NCBI GenBank assembly: GCA_903875425.1
Contig: CAIQWC010000007.1
Coordinates: forward strand, 1 to 53,871
Length of the DNA stretch: 53,871 nucleotides
Direction: 5' to 3'
Origin: an uncultured Actinomycetes bacterium
GTDB lineage: Bacteria > Actinomycetota > Acidimicrobiia > Acidimicrobiales > RAAP-2
Part shown: positions 8,026 through 16,624 of the stretch, one piece after another
Layout: every line of letters starts with the position of its first letter
Numbering within the stretch: position 1 is the stretch's first letter
The notes under the pieces: generated by a model
Told to the model about the DNA's origin: nothing
Databases searched by the model: none
Seen by the model: the letters and a program-made list of their open reading frames with translations, nothing else
Program-made: the position numbers and the translations under genes

Positions 8026-9399
8026 ATGAGTGCCCCTATTGCCACAACCACCACCTCGCTAACGCTGCCCATTCTCGTCGCCATCGGTGTGGGAATCCTC
8101 ATCGTTGCGCTGCTGCTCGGCATTATTCTTGGTCGACGAACAGGTCGTCGCGATCTTGCTCAGCGCCTTATCTCCCTTGGTAGTCGCCTCGGTTCAGGAC
8201 CATCTCCCGATGAGCGCTCAATAGAGGACGCATTGAGCTATCTCGAGCAGATCACTGGAGCGGCGACCGAAGCGGTTACCGAAACCTCCGCTGAAGCTAT
8301 TCGCCTGCGTCGATCGTTCGATGCCCTTCCAGAAGGCGTTGTGCTTTGTGACGAATCAGGTTTAATTCTGTTTCGTAATGAGGCCGCTACGTCAATGATG
8401 ACCGGGCGCGGTGGCGATGCCCTCGTCGCACAAACGGTCACCGAGTTGCTCGCTCAAGCCTGGAAGGAAGAAACTGCCCATCGTGAACTCGACCTCTTTG
8501 GCCCGCCGAAGCGATCCTTCAGCGTTAGCGCAGAAGTTATCGATGATGGGCGTCGGTCACTCGGCGTGATCGCCATCATTGAGGACATCTCCGAGCGCAA
8601 GCGCCTTGACGATATCCGTAAAGACTTCATCGCTAATGTGAGCCATGAACTGAAGACACCCATGGGGGCACTCGTTCTCTTATCGGAAACCTTGGCTGCC
8701 GAAAAGGACCGCGACGTCGCTAACCGCTTGGCTAACCGCATCAATACCGAAGCTTTTAGGGTTACGAGAATTATTGAAGACTTACTTGATCTATCCAGAA
8801 TAGAAACCAACAATGACCAACCCGTCGACCAAGTTTCAGTCAATGCCGTGATGCACGACGCCGCCGATCGAGTCCGTTCGGCAGCCGATCACGCTGGCAT
8901 CACCATCGAAGTTATAGACCTAAACCCACCAATCACCATGGTGGCCTCACACCGACAATTAGTTTCAGCCCTCCACGCGCTTATAGAAAATGCAGTTTCG
9001 TACAGTCCTAAAGGCTCAACCGTCGGAATAAGTACCTCGTTAGGGCAGACCGTCATCGCAGAATCTGAGCAAGAAAATCCTCTCAAAGTCGGCAGTATCG
9101 ACGATGCCTGGCCGCTAGGTTCAACACCTGAGATCTTGCAAGATGATGGGCCTACCGCGACCGTTCGCATCGAAGTGAGAGATAGCGGTATTGGGATTCC
9201 CGCACCAGATCTTGAACGCATCTTCGAACGCTTTTATCGGGTTGACCGAGGACGTAGTCGCGACACAGGAGGAACGGGACTCGGTCTCGCGATAGTTCGC
9301 CACGTTGCCGCCAACCACGGCGGCAACGTAGAGGTAGTCTCCCGAGAGGGAGAAGGTTCAGCCTTCACGTTGGTTATCCCGCTCCTTAAGGCCGAATAA
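8026..9399 (+). CDS. senX3: SenX3-like sensor histidine kinase
   Basis: The 457-residue protein has one N-terminal membrane helix (about residues 13-38) and a PAS-like domain (about 95-195). The dimerisation/phospho-acceptor segment follows, with SHELKTPMG, where His207 is the predicted phosphorylation site. The ATPase domain has an N box near IENAVSYSP, then RDSGIGIP and GGTGLGLAI. The organisation matches SenX3/PhoR kinases, which control the phosphate-starvation response in Actinobacteria. regX3 begins two bases after the stop, so the two form a pair. No pst or phoU gene follows, so the phosphate role is inferred by homology. Confidence 0.9.
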   Translation: MSAPIATTTTSLTLPILVAIGVGILIVALLLGIILGRRTGRRDLAQRLISLGSRLGSGPSPDERSIEDALSYLEQITGAATEAVTETSAEAIRLRRSFDALPEGVVLCDESGLILFRNEAATSMMTGRGGDALVAQTVTELLAQAWKEETAHRELDLFGPPKRSFSVSAEVIDDGRRSLGVIAIIEDISERKRLDDIRKDFIANVSHELKTPMGALVLLSETLAAEKDRDVANRLANRINTEAFRVTRIIEDLLDLSRIETNNDQPVDQVSVNAVMHDAADRVRSAADHAGITIEVIDLNPPITMVASHRQLVSALHALIENAVSYSPKGSTVGISTSLGQTVIAESEQENPLKVGSIDDAWPLGSTPEILQDDGPTATVRIEVRDSGIGIPAPDLERIFERFYRVDRGRSRDTGGTGLGLAIVRHVAANHGGNVEVVSREGEGSAFTLVIPLLKAE

Positions 9400-9401
9400 T
9401 A

Positions 9402-10130
9402 GTGAAGAAGCCACAGAAAAAAATTAAGCAGGAAAAATCTGTCAAAGTTCTCGTAGTCGAAGATGATGATGCCTTTGTAGAAGCCTTGACTGTTGGACTC
9501 AACAATGAAGGCTTTGACGTGACCTTTGCCCGTGACGGATCAGCAGCCCTTGATCTATTCGACAAGGTTGATCCAGACATTGTTCTTCTTGACCTCATGC
9601 TCCCCTTGATTTCAGGCCTTGACGTTTGCCGCGAGATCCGCACTAAGTCAAGCGTTCCGATCATTATGGTGACCGCAAAGGGTGAAGAAATCGATACCGT
9701 TGTCGGTCTTGAAATGGGGGCTGATGACTACGTACCGAAGCCGTATCGTCTCCGTGAACTCGTTGCACGGATGCGTGCGGTTCTCCGTCGCCAGCCTATG
9801 GATAACATTCCGGATGAAGTGACTGACGAAGTTATTTCACTCGCCGGCGTTCGACTCGAACCGCTAACGCGGCGCGTATACGCGGGAGACAAAGAGATTC
9901 ACCTACGCCGAAAAGAATTCGAACTCCTGAAACTCCTCATGGACAGCCCGGGCCTTGTCATAACAAGAGAAACTCTCATTGACCGAGTCTGGGGCGAAGA
10001 CTACGTCGGCGATACCAAGACCTTGGATGTACACATCATGAGGCTACGTAATCGAATCAGCAGCGAAGGTATCGATGCCTCTTTGATTACCACGATTCGT
10101 GGTGTGGGGTATCGATTCGACGGCAACTAA
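9402..10130 (+). CDS. regX3: RegX3-like OmpR-family response regulator
   Basis: This 242-residue protein has an N-terminal receiver domain with the acidic pair EDDD near residue 20, the phospho-acceptor Asp at about 64 in LLDLMLP, and the conserved Lys in PKPYRLRELVARM. The C-terminal winged helix has LRRKEFELLKLL and VWGEDYVGDTKTLDVHI, ending RGVGYRFDGN as is typical of OmpR/PhoB DNA-binding domains. It is the partner of the upstream kinase, and the GTG start is two bases after the senX3 stop. Its stop codon overlaps the stop of the convergent serS gene by four bases. Confidence 0.92.
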   Translation: MKKPQKKIKQEKSVKVLVVEDDDAFVEALTVGLNNEGFDVTFARDGSAALDLFDKVDPDIVLLDLMLPLISGLDVCREIRTKSSVPIIMVTAKGEEIDTVVGLEMGADDYVPKPYRLRELVARMRAVLRRQPMDNIPDEVTDEVISLAGVRLEPLTRRVYAGDKEIHLRRKEFELLKLLMDSPGLVITRETLIDRVWGEDYVGDTKTLDVHIMRLRNRISSEGIDASLITTIRGVGYRFDGN

Positions 10131-11434
10131 GGACGTGATCGAATTTCACTTTGGCCACCGAGGTAAGCATGGAGTACCTCAGGAAGTTTGATACTCGAGT
10201 CCGCTTGGCGACCTTGCTCCACCAGCACCGCCCAAATGCGCGCCCAGGCCAATGCCGATCCGTTCACCGTATGGACGAAGCGGGGGCTAGAACCATCTTC
10301 GGGTCGATACCGAACATTGGCTCGGCGCGCTTGGTAGTCAGAAAACCAACTGACTGAGGAAACCTCGAGCCAACGATCAACGCCTGGCGAGTAGACCTCA
10401 AGATCAAAAGTTCGCGCAGATGAAGCCCCAATGTCTCCGGTGCACAGATCAACAACGCGATAGTAGAGACCCAGATCACGTAACAACTGTTCAGCACGAG
10501 CCAACACATCAGCATGCACCTCGGCTGCTTGCTCGGGCGTACAGTAAGCAAAGAGCTCTACTTTGTCGAACTCGTGTACCCGTAGGAGCCCTCGAGTATC
10601 GCGACCTGCAGCACCAGCTTCGCGTCGGAAACATGCCGTCTGAGCTGTGAAGCGAATGGGTAGGTCACCTTCATTGAGAATTTCACCACGGTGCATTGAG
10701 GTCAAAGGAACTTCTGCAGTAGGAATAGCCCAGAGGTCATCTCGTTCCATCAGGTAAGCCTCATCAGAAAATTTCGGTAAGTGCCCTGTCGAAATCAATG
10801 TTTCCGTAAGCGCAAACGTTGGGGGACGAATCTCTTCGTAAGTATCACGGTGGGCATCGAGTGCATAGGCACCAAGCGCGCGCAGTAAGCGCGCGCCATC
10901 GCCCCTAAAGAGCGGGAACATGGAGCCAGCGATTTTCGCTCCCCGCGCCAAGTCCAAGATGCCGAGTTCTTCGCCCACCTCCCAGTGGGGTTTACGTTGG
11001 CATTCTGCAAATTCAGGCGCTGGAGTCCCTTCTTCTATTCCGGGCCACCAATGCGTCCCAATAACATTGTCTACTTCGTTCTCACCAAGCGGCGCATCAA
11101 GAGCAGGAATATTAGGAATCACCAGCAGAGCATGACGGACCCGTAGGCCAGTTTCTTCAGCCTCTTGGGCGGCTTGGCGTTCTGCGTCGCCAAGCTCGCG
11201 ACTCTTGGCCATGAGCGCCTCGGCTCTCTCGGAATCCTTGGCTTTCCGGGCTTCTCCCACCTCCTTCGAAAGGCTCTTAACTTCGGCCCGGAGGCGCTCT
11301 TGAATCTGAAGGAGTTCTCGATGTTTGATGTCAAGGGCCACTAAATCAGCCACTTCAGCCGGGTCAACCCCTCGGGTAATCAAACGGGCGGTAACTTCGT
11401 CGGGTTCAGCTCGAAGGCGATGTAGGTCGATCAC
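10127..11434 (-). CDS. serS: Seryl-tRNA synthetase
   Basis: The 435-residue protein charges tRNA-Ser. Residues 1-105 form the charged coiled-coil arm that grips the tRNA variable loop. The class II catalytic core follows, with motif 2 around FRREAGAAGRDTRGLLRVHEF split by TAQTAC, and motif 3 NGSALAWARIWAVLVEQ near the C-terminus. Length is normal for bacterial SerRS. The GTG start is preceded by TACCCT seven bases upstream, so the mRNA is probably leaderless. That excludes a T-box leader. The gene diverges from the ABC exporter genes across a 47-base spacer. Confidence 0.95.
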   Translation of the reverse strand: MIDLHRLRAEPDEVTARLITRGVDPAEVADLVALDIKHRELLQIQERLRAEVKSLSKEVGEARKAKDSERAEALMAKSRELGDAERQAAQEAEETGLRVRHALLVIPNIPALDAPLGENEVDNVIGTHWWPGIEEGTPAPEFAECQRKPHWEVGEELGILDLARGAKIAGSMFPLFRGDGARLLRALGAYALDAHRDTYEEIRPPTFALTETLISTGHLPKFSDEAYLMERDDLWAIPTAEVPLTSMHRGEILNEGDLPIRFTAQTACFRREAGAAGRDTRGLLRVHEFDKVELFAYCTPEQAAEVHADVLARAEQLLRDLGLYYRVVDLCTGDIGASSARTFDLEVYSPGVDRWLEVSSVSWFSDYQARRANVRYRPEDGSSPRFVHTVNGSALAWARIWAVLVEQGRQADSSIKLPEVLHAYLGGQSEIRSRP

Positions 11435-11481
11435 CCTGTTTAGGGTAGTGGGAAATGGCTTCCTCGTCGTAAGGTGGTGCT
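11435..11481. promoter_or_regulatory. Divergent leaderless promoters for serS and the ABC exporter
   Basis: The 47-base spacer carries two -10 elements. TACCCT on the reverse strand (11442-11447) is seven bases before the serS GTG, and TAAGGT on the forward strand (11470-11475) is six bases before the ABC-transporter ATG. Both starts fit transcripts beginning on or next to the start codon. Neither gene has a Shine-Dalgarno site at normal distance. Confidence 0.5.
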
Positions 11482-12417
11482 ATGCACGCTGCTGTTTATG
11501 TCGAAGACCTTGTCGTTATGCGCGGTGGGGTCCGGGCCGTCAATGAACTTTCTTTCTCTCTTGGAGAAGGAGAGATTCTGGCCTTACTTGGGCCCAACGG
11601 TGCTGGAAAGTCCTCAACGGTCGAGACTCTTGAGGGCTACCTCACCCCCCATTCGGGGTCTGTCTCAGTACTAGGGCTTGATCCTCGCAACGATCACGCC
11701 AATCTCGTCCCCAACATTGGTGTCATGTTGCAGCGCGGCGGTATCTACCCCTCGCTAGGCCCCGCCCAAGCCTTGAGTTTGTTCGCCTCGTACTACCAGG
11801 ATCCGCTCGATCCTCACAGCCTTATTGATCGCCTCGGGCTCAGTGACGTAGCCAAGACACCGTGGCGCCGACTCTCTGGTGGGGAACAGCAGCGCACCTC
11901 GCTCGCCCTCGCGCTGATCGGACAACCTCGAGTGCTCTTTCTTGACGAGCCAACCGCTGGGGTGGATATTCATGGACGTCTAGCCATTCGAGAAGTCATC
12001 GCTGAACAAGCCGCCAAGGGCGTCTCAGTACTGCTGACAACTCACGAACTCAGCGAAGCAGAAGTCGTATCTGATCGAATCGCCATCATGGTTGAGGGGC
12101 GCCTGACGTGTATTGGAGCCAAACAAGATCTAGTGGCTCCAGGTCTGCGTTTCCTCTCGACGCCAAATCTTGATAGTTCCTCGCTCAGTGCACTTCTGAA
12201 TGTTGACGTTATTGAAGAATCCTCGGGGCGCTATCGAGTCTGTGCCGATTCCAATCCCGAACTCGTTGGACGCTTAAGTGGCTGGCTCAGCGACAACCAG
12301 GCACCACTTCATGAACTCCATGCGGGTGGCAGTTTGGAGGAGTTCTATCTCACCTTGGTAGGCCCAAACGCAGAACATGGAGAAGATCCCAAACCATCGC
12401 GAAGGAGGCGACGATGA
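11482..12417 (+). CDS. ABC exporter ATP-binding protein of the haem-A cluster
   Basis: The 311-residue ATPase has Walker A GPNGAGKSS (near residue 38), a Q-loop at NIGVMLQRGG, signature RLSGGEQQRTSLA and Walker B VLFLDEPTAGVD followed by TTHELSEAE. These place it in the DrrA/CcmA-like exporter class. The stop overlaps the start of the permease gene (ATGA). A matching ATPase-permease pair lies beside ctaA and ctaB in many Actinobacteria (Rv1458c-Rv1457c next to Rv1456c in Mycobacterium tuberculosis), suggesting a link to haem or cytochrome oxidase assembly. The transported substrate is unknown. Confidence 0.88.
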   Translation: MHAAVYVEDLVVMRGGVRAVNELSFSLGEGEILALLGPNGAGKSSTVETLEGYLTPHSGSVSVLGLDPRNDHANLVPNIGVMLQRGGIYPSLGPAQALSLFASYYQDPLDPHSLIDRLGLSDVAKTPWRRLSGGEQQRTSLALALIGQPRVLFLDEPTAGVDIHGRLAIREVIAEQAAKGVSVLLTTHELSEAEVVSDRIAIMVEGRLTCIGAKQDLVAPGLRFLSTPNLDSSSLSALLNVDVIEESSGRYRVCADSNPELVGRLSGWLSDNQAPLHELHAGGSLEEFYLTLVGPNAEHGEDPKPSRRRRR

Positions 12418-13151
12418 GAGCCTTCACGAAACAACTGGGTACAGAACTCTCCATGACGCTACGACGGGGCGAGAGCGTACTCCTCACTATTGGTATTCCG
12501 GTAATCCTTTTGCTCTTCTTCGCCAAGATCAAGGTGTCGGGCACCGAAGGTACTCACCCCATTACCACCGTCGCTCCAGGAATTATCGCGCTCGCTATCA
12601 TGTCGACGTCTATGGTCTCGCTAGGAATTTCGACGGGTTTTGAGCGTAGCTACGGTGTCTTAAAGCGCCTTGGAACAACGCCTCTCGGTACGAGTCGACT
12701 GCTCGGCGCTAAGTTGCTTGGGGTCATCGTGATCGAAATGATTCAAGTCTTCGTTTTGACAATGATTGCCATCGGCCTGGGCTGGAATCCAGGCGTGACC
12801 CCCTTGAACATTCTTGCATCCATCGCGGCGGCTTTGCTTGGCTCCATTGCTTTTGGTGGTTTAGGGCTCGCCATGGCGGGACGCCTTCGCGGCGAAGTAA
12901 ACCTCGCCGCCGCCAATGGTCTCTATCTCTTACTCTTATTACTTGGCGGCATGGTGGTGCCTTTGAGTGCCCTGCCACAGAGCATTCGGGTCATCTCCGA
13001 GTTCTTACCAGCGGCCGCCCTTTCCAGCGTCTTACACCAGAACTTAGGACCGGTATCGGCGTGTTACTCGGGCGCTTGGATCGTGTTGGCTGCCTGGGCC
13101 CTCCTTACTCCTCTAGTGGCGACCGCTAGCTTTAAATTCGACGCCAATTAG
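12414..13151 (+). CDS. ABC-2 type permease of the haem-A cluster
   Basis: The 245-residue protein has six predicted helices: about residues 22-38, 52-72, 98-125, 135-155, 165-190 and 215-238. This is the usual ABC-2/DrrB exporter plan. It is translationally coupled to the upstream ATPase gene by a four-base overlap and forms the membrane half of that exporter. The stop TAG shares TTAG with the TAA stop of the convergent thioredoxin gene, leaving no room for a separate terminator. Confidence 0.85.
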   Translation: MRAFTKQLGTELSMTLRRGESVLLTIGIPVILLLFFAKIKVSGTEGTHPITTVAPGIIALAIMSTSMVSLGISTGFERSYGVLKRLGTTPLGTSRLLGAKLLGVIVIEMIQVFVLTMIAIGLGWNPGVTPLNILASIAAALLGSIAFGGLGLAMAGRLRGEVNLAAANGLYLLLLLLGGMVVPLSALPQSIRVISEFLPAAALSSVLHQNLGPVSACYSGAWIVLAAWALLTPLVATASFKFDAN

Positions 13152-13759
13152 GAAGCGAGACCCGTTCTCAGAACTGCTGGCGAGGTAGCGCCGAAATGTA
13201 CCGATGTGACGATCCCTCGGGCGTTAACGAATACCGTTTCAGGTACGGCCGGAAAACCAAATACTCCAGAGGTAACCTGGCCACTGCTGTCATTACCTAC
13301 GCTAAAGGTGACATGGTTGGATTTAATAAATGCCTTAGTGGCATTCGGATGATCGTAAGCAGCGATACCAATAATCAATGCATGAGAAGCATCCCCTGCG
13401 GCAATCGCGGCGGCGAGTTTGGGCATCTCGGTTTTACAAGGACCACACCATGAGGCGAAAAAGACCAAGACGGCCGGTCGACCCACTAGGGAAGACAACG
13501 TCGGGATACCAACACTCCCCGGTACGTTCACGCCGGGAAGGCTAAACGTAGGAACCACTGCTCCTACTTTGAGCGACGTCGTAGCCAGGGAGGCTGTCGC
13601 CTGAGAGGACTTGTGCTGTGAACTCAGCGACAACGACACCACCCCAAGAATAAAAACGACAGCCGAGATAACAAGTCCAAAGATCAAAGCCTTCCTGAGC
13701 GAAGGCTTTTGATTCTTTTCTTGCTCAGTGACTGTGGACAAGATTTCGGATGAGGACAT
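13148..13759 (-). CDS. Membrane-anchored TlpA/ResA-like thioredoxin
   Basis: I choose the ATG at 13759 (203 residues). A TTG 18 bases further upstream would extend the frame without a better ribosome site. A hydrophobic helix at about residues 24-44 anchors the protein, and the thioredoxin fold lies outside the membrane. The active site is FFASWCGPCKTEMPKL (Cys-Gly-Pro-Cys), and a cis-Pro is in FGFPAVPETVF. Such proteins reduce disulfides in cytochrome c or cytochrome oxidase copper-centre assembly. The gene overlaps the ctaB end by about 35 bases and is probably co-transcribed, supporting a role in oxidase maturation. Confidence 0.82.
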   Translation of the reverse strand: MSSSEILSTVTEQEKNQKPSLRKALIFGLVISAVVFILGVVSLSLSSQHKSSQATASLATTSLKVGAVVPTFSLPGVNVPGSVGIPTLSSLVGRPAVLVFFASWCGPCKTEMPKLAAAIAAGDASHALIIGIAAYDHPNATKAFIKSNHVTFSVGNDSSGQVTSGVFGFPAVPETVFVNARGIVTSVHFGATSPAVLRTGLAS

Positions 13760-14660
13760 CGACGGCCATCCCCACAAAGAGCAAGGTGAGATAGGTAATA
13801 GAAAAGTGGAAGAGTTTCATAGCCGAAGCGACGTCGGCTTCACCGCGGCGAGCTTTTTGATACAGCTTCACCGACATGAATACAAAACCAGCGTTCAGCA
13901 ATATTGCTAGGACCGCATAGATAACACCAAGGTGAGCGACAGGCCCAAGCAACATGACCGTTGCTGCAAGGACGATGGAGTAAACCAACATTTCGAGAGT
14001 GGTGCGCTCGAGCGATGCTACGACGGGAAGCATAGGAACGTCTGCTGCTTCATAATCGTCTCGGTAGCGAACCGCCAGTGCCCAAAAGTGAGGAGGTGTC
14101 CAAATAAAAATAATTGCGAACATCAGAACCGGCGTCCACGATAGGGAATTTGTTATGGCAGCCCAACCGACCAGCACAGGCACTGCTCCAGCAGCTCCTC
14201 CAATAACAATGTTCTGTTTCGAACGCCGCTTCAGCCACAAGGTGTAGACGAATACGTAGAACCACGTCGCTGACACCGCAAGAATCGCCGAGAGAAGATT
14301 AACGAGAGACCAGAGTTCGATAAAAGCTGCGACCTCGAGGAGGCCTGCAAAGACAATCGCGCCATTGACTGAGACCACACCCGTGACAAGGGGGCGCTTC
14401 TGCGTACGCTTCATAATTTTGTCGATATCGCGATCGATGACCATATTGAAGGCGTTAGCGCCACCAGCAGCCAAGGTGCCGCCGATCAACGTCCAAATAA
14501 TGAGACCGAACGACGGCCATCCCCCCTTGGCCACAACCATCGTCGGTACCGTCGTGACGAGGAGTAACTCAATGATTCTTGGCTTCGTAAGCGCGATATA
14601 TCCCGAAACTTTGTTGCGAAGGGAAAATGCTGGGTGGTTGGCAATCGCCTCGGAAACCAT
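13725..14660 (-). CDS. ctaB: Protohaem IX farnesyltransferase (haem O synthase)
   Basis: The 311-residue membrane enzyme of the UbiA prenyltransferase family transfers a farnesyl group to haem B to make haem O. The first Asp-rich motif, NMVIDRDIDKIMKRT, is near residue 87, and the second, YRDDYEAADVPMLPVV, is near 208. About eight to nine membrane helices surround them. TAGGCT six bases before the ATG marks a leaderless promoter and fixes the start. ctaA is divergent across a 316-base spacer, so both haem A steps are encoded side by side. Confidence 0.95.
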   Translation of the reverse strand: MVSEAIANHPAFSLRNKVSGYIALTKPRIIELLLVTTVPTMVVAKGGWPSFGLIIWTLIGGTLAAGGANAFNMVIDRDIDKIMKRTQKRPLVTGVVSVNGAIVFAGLLEVAAFIELWSLVNLLSAILAVSATWFYVFVYTLWLKRRSKQNIVIGGAAGAVPVLVGWAAITNSLSWTPVLMFAIIFIWTPPHFWALAVRYRDDYEAADVPMLPVVASLERTTLEMLVYSIVLAATVMLLGPVAHLGVIYAVLAILLNAGFVFMSVKLYQKARRGEADVASAMKLFHFSITYLTLLFVGMAVDVLIRNLVHSH

Positions 14661-14976
14661 GGCGACAGCCTAGGGCTCAACCATCTTTATTGCCATCCAT
14701 TAGTCATAGAAGCACTTTTAGCTCGATATCCCCGCAGATTACTCATGAACGTTTATGAGAATAGTTACTAAGCCTCGATCCCAAAAACTCTCAGCAATAA
14801 ACCAGAATTCTTAGGAATTCAGATTTGAGCCCACCCAGGGAGACCGGGGTATGAGCTAATCGGATTGTGAGACATGGATGACACCAAGATCACAGGAGGC
14901 GTCTCATTGGAAAACGTTTCCTTTCCATAAAGGTCTCTCTCACCTCGAATAAATCCCCAAGGGGTAGAATTCAGCC
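14661..14976. promoter_or_regulatory. ctaB-ctaA divergent intergenic region with two leaderless -10 elements
   Basis: TAGGCT (14667-14672, reverse strand) serves ctaB and TAGAAT (14965-14970, forward strand) serves ctaA. Each is six bases before its ATG. I see no gene between them. The spacer also has the near-palindromes at 14805-14820 (two EcoRI-like hexamers, GAATTC, four bases apart) and 14909-14921 (GGAAA-ACG-TTTCC). The second could be an operator but is not recognised. Confidence 0.5.
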
Positions 14977-15939
14977 ATGACAGCAGCCTCTTCGCAAAGA
15001 TTGTCACGTCGATTTCATGTTTCCCCGAAGCGATTTTCACACCTAGCCTTCCTTACCCTGATCGCCCTAGGACTCATCGTCGTGAGTGGCGCGGCGGTGC
15101 GATTAACCGGATCAGGCCTTGGCTGTCCTGATTGGCCCTCGTGTTACCACCACCAACTACAAGCGTCGGCATCCTTTCACCCCATCATCGAATTCGGTAA
15201 TCGCTTGGTCACCATTGCGATCACCGTCCTAATCGTGGTCACGATCGTGGCGGCCCACCTTCGTGCACCCAAACGACGTGACCTCGTTGGCCTGAGTTGG
15301 TTGTTAGGCCTTGGCGTGGTTGCCGACGCCGTACTCGGCGGCATCGTCGTCTACACGAAACTAAATCCCTACCTCGTCTCCGTACACATGTGGTTATCGC
15401 TCGCCATGGTCGTAGTCGGAGTCGTACTCTTTCATCGCTCCAAGTTTCAATACGGTCCAGGGAGCCGCGCTGACATCGCGAGTGAAGCAACTCGTAAAGT
15501 AGCGTGGCTCATCTCCGCAATCTTTACCCTGGTCGTTATGGCCGGTACGACGGCAACCGGATCAGGGCCCCATGCGGGAGGAAGCCAGGGCCAACTCGTA
15601 GCCAAACGTCTCCCCTTCGCCCTTCGTGATGTGGTTATGGCCCACGCAGCGATCGCCACGTGTTTCGTTGGTCTCGTCGCAGCAATGTTTATTATCCTCG
15701 AAAGCGTTGGCGCACCGGGGCGACTACGAAGCGCCTCCAAACGCCTCCTCATTGTGAGTTGCCTCCAAGGTGCGATTGGTTTCATCCAGTACGCAACGCA
15801 CCTTCCTCCTTGGCTCGTCGAGATTCATGTTCTCGGAGCCGTCAGCCTCACGATGGGCGTTGCGAGTTTCCAATTAAGCCAAGTTGCAAGGGATAAAGAG
15901 GCCTGGGCCATCAAGACTCCCGTCGCAGTATCTTCGTAA
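14977..15939 (+). CDS. ctaA: Haem A synthase (COX15/CtaA family)
   Basis: The 320-residue membrane protein has about eight helices and the family's duplicated four-helix bundle. After the first helix come RLTGSGLGCPDWPSCYHH and IIEFGNRLVT, with the conserved haem-ligand His/Glu region. The second half has AGTTATGSGPHAGG and a late EIHVLGAVSL histidine. It oxidises the methyl group of haem O to give haem A for aa3-type cytochrome oxidase. The Cys in the first periplasmic loop (GLGCPDWPSC) is the expected redox pair. TAGAAT six bases before the ATG gives a leaderless mRNA. Confidence 0.93.
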   Translation: MTAASSQRLSRRFHVSPKRFSHLAFLTLIALGLIVVSGAAVRLTGSGLGCPDWPSCYHHQLQASASFHPIIEFGNRLVTIAITVLIVVTIVAAHLRAPKRRDLVGLSWLLGLGVVADAVLGGIVVYTKLNPYLVSVHMWLSLAMVVVGVVLFHRSKFQYGPGSRADIASEATRKVAWLISAIFTLVVMAGTTATGSGPHAGGSQGQLVAKRLPFALRDVVMAHAAIATCFVGLVAAMFIILESVGAPGRLRSASKRLLIVSCLQGAIGFIQYATHLPPWLVEIHVLGAVSLTMGVASFQLSQVARDKEAWAIKTPVAVSS

Positions 15940-15979
15940 ATACGGACCCCTACTTCACGGGTAAACTCGTACCTCCTCT

Positions 15980-16052
15980 GGTCCCATCGTCTAGCGGCCT
16001 AGGACGCCTCCCTTTCAAGGAGGTAGCACGGGTTCGAATCCCGTTGGGACTG
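15980..16052 (+). tRNA. tRNA-Glu (anticodon UUC)
   Basis: The cloverleaf has acceptor GGTCCCA pairing with TGGGACT (one G-U at the end), D arm CGTCTAGCGGCCTAGGACG, anticodon loop CTTTCAA between CCTCC and GGAGG, and T loop TTCGAAT. The anticodon is TTC and the discriminator is G73, as expected for tRNA-Glu. CCA is not encoded. Confidence 0.95.
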
Positions 16053-16176
16053 CGCATCAGTAACCTTGCATGTCGAACATGAACATTCAACCATTCGCTA
16101 TCGTGGCGTCGGTCCGTCTCAACAATCCGAAATCCTCAGTCCGTCCTCCTGGCGAAGGCAGCATTCACCAAGCTCG

Positions 16177-16488
16177 CTAGCGACCGATCCAGAGTTCGCG
16201 CTTTGATCCCTCCACGTCAATGGCATCACTGAGATTGAGCTTGCCCGCAGCGGCAGCGATATCAATAGCTTCAACCGTCGTGTTCAAGTCACCTTCAATC
16301 TCATAGATCGTCAAGTAGCGATGGGGAGATGTCGAGTCGCTCGGAGCGCTGTAGCGCCGTGCTGATTTGATCTGCGGGAACATTGCGAGGAGCTCGGGGA
16401 GATGCACGTTGTCATACCAGTCGTTGTATTCATCTTCACGGCCCTCAACCGGATTACTGTAGAAGCCATAGTTACTCGTCTTGTTCAT
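16177..16488 (-). CDS. EthD-like dimeric alpha/beta-barrel protein
   Basis: I choose the ATG at 16488, which follows AAAGGAATTGTC (a good ribosome-binding site). The frame could extend to 16560 without one. The 103-residue product has SNPVEGREDEYNDWYDNVH, then PELLAMFPQIKSARRY and RYLTIYEIEGD, the pattern of EthD/ferredoxin-like dimeric barrels whose 'GREDEFNDWYDNVHIPE' phrase is conserved. The family includes EthD and enzymes acting on small aromatic compounds, but many members have no known substrate. It is a single gene between tRNA-Glu and trhO. Confidence 0.7.
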   Translation of the reverse strand: MNKTSNYGFYSNPVEGREDEYNDWYDNVHLPELLAMFPQIKSARRYSAPSDSTSPHRYLTIYEIEGDLNTTVEAIDIAAAAGKLNLSDAIDVEGSKRELWIGR

Positions 16489-16624
16489 GACAATTCCTTT
16501 CGATAACTTTCGTTGCTTCGTTAGGTTACTCAAGAAATTTTTACTTATCTCGTGGATCATCGAAGCTTGGCTACGGTAACGCTCGATGTACTATCGCTGG
16601 CGCTAGGCCACTCCCCTCAGGGCT

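Noticed and set aside
11435-11481. T-box leader for serS
   Set aside because: The spacer is only 47 bases and the serS mRNA appears leaderless.
14805-14921. GAATTC pair and GGAAA-ACG-TTTCC as specific operators
   Set aside because: The first consists of short self-palindromes and the second has only five-base arms; no known regulator fits.
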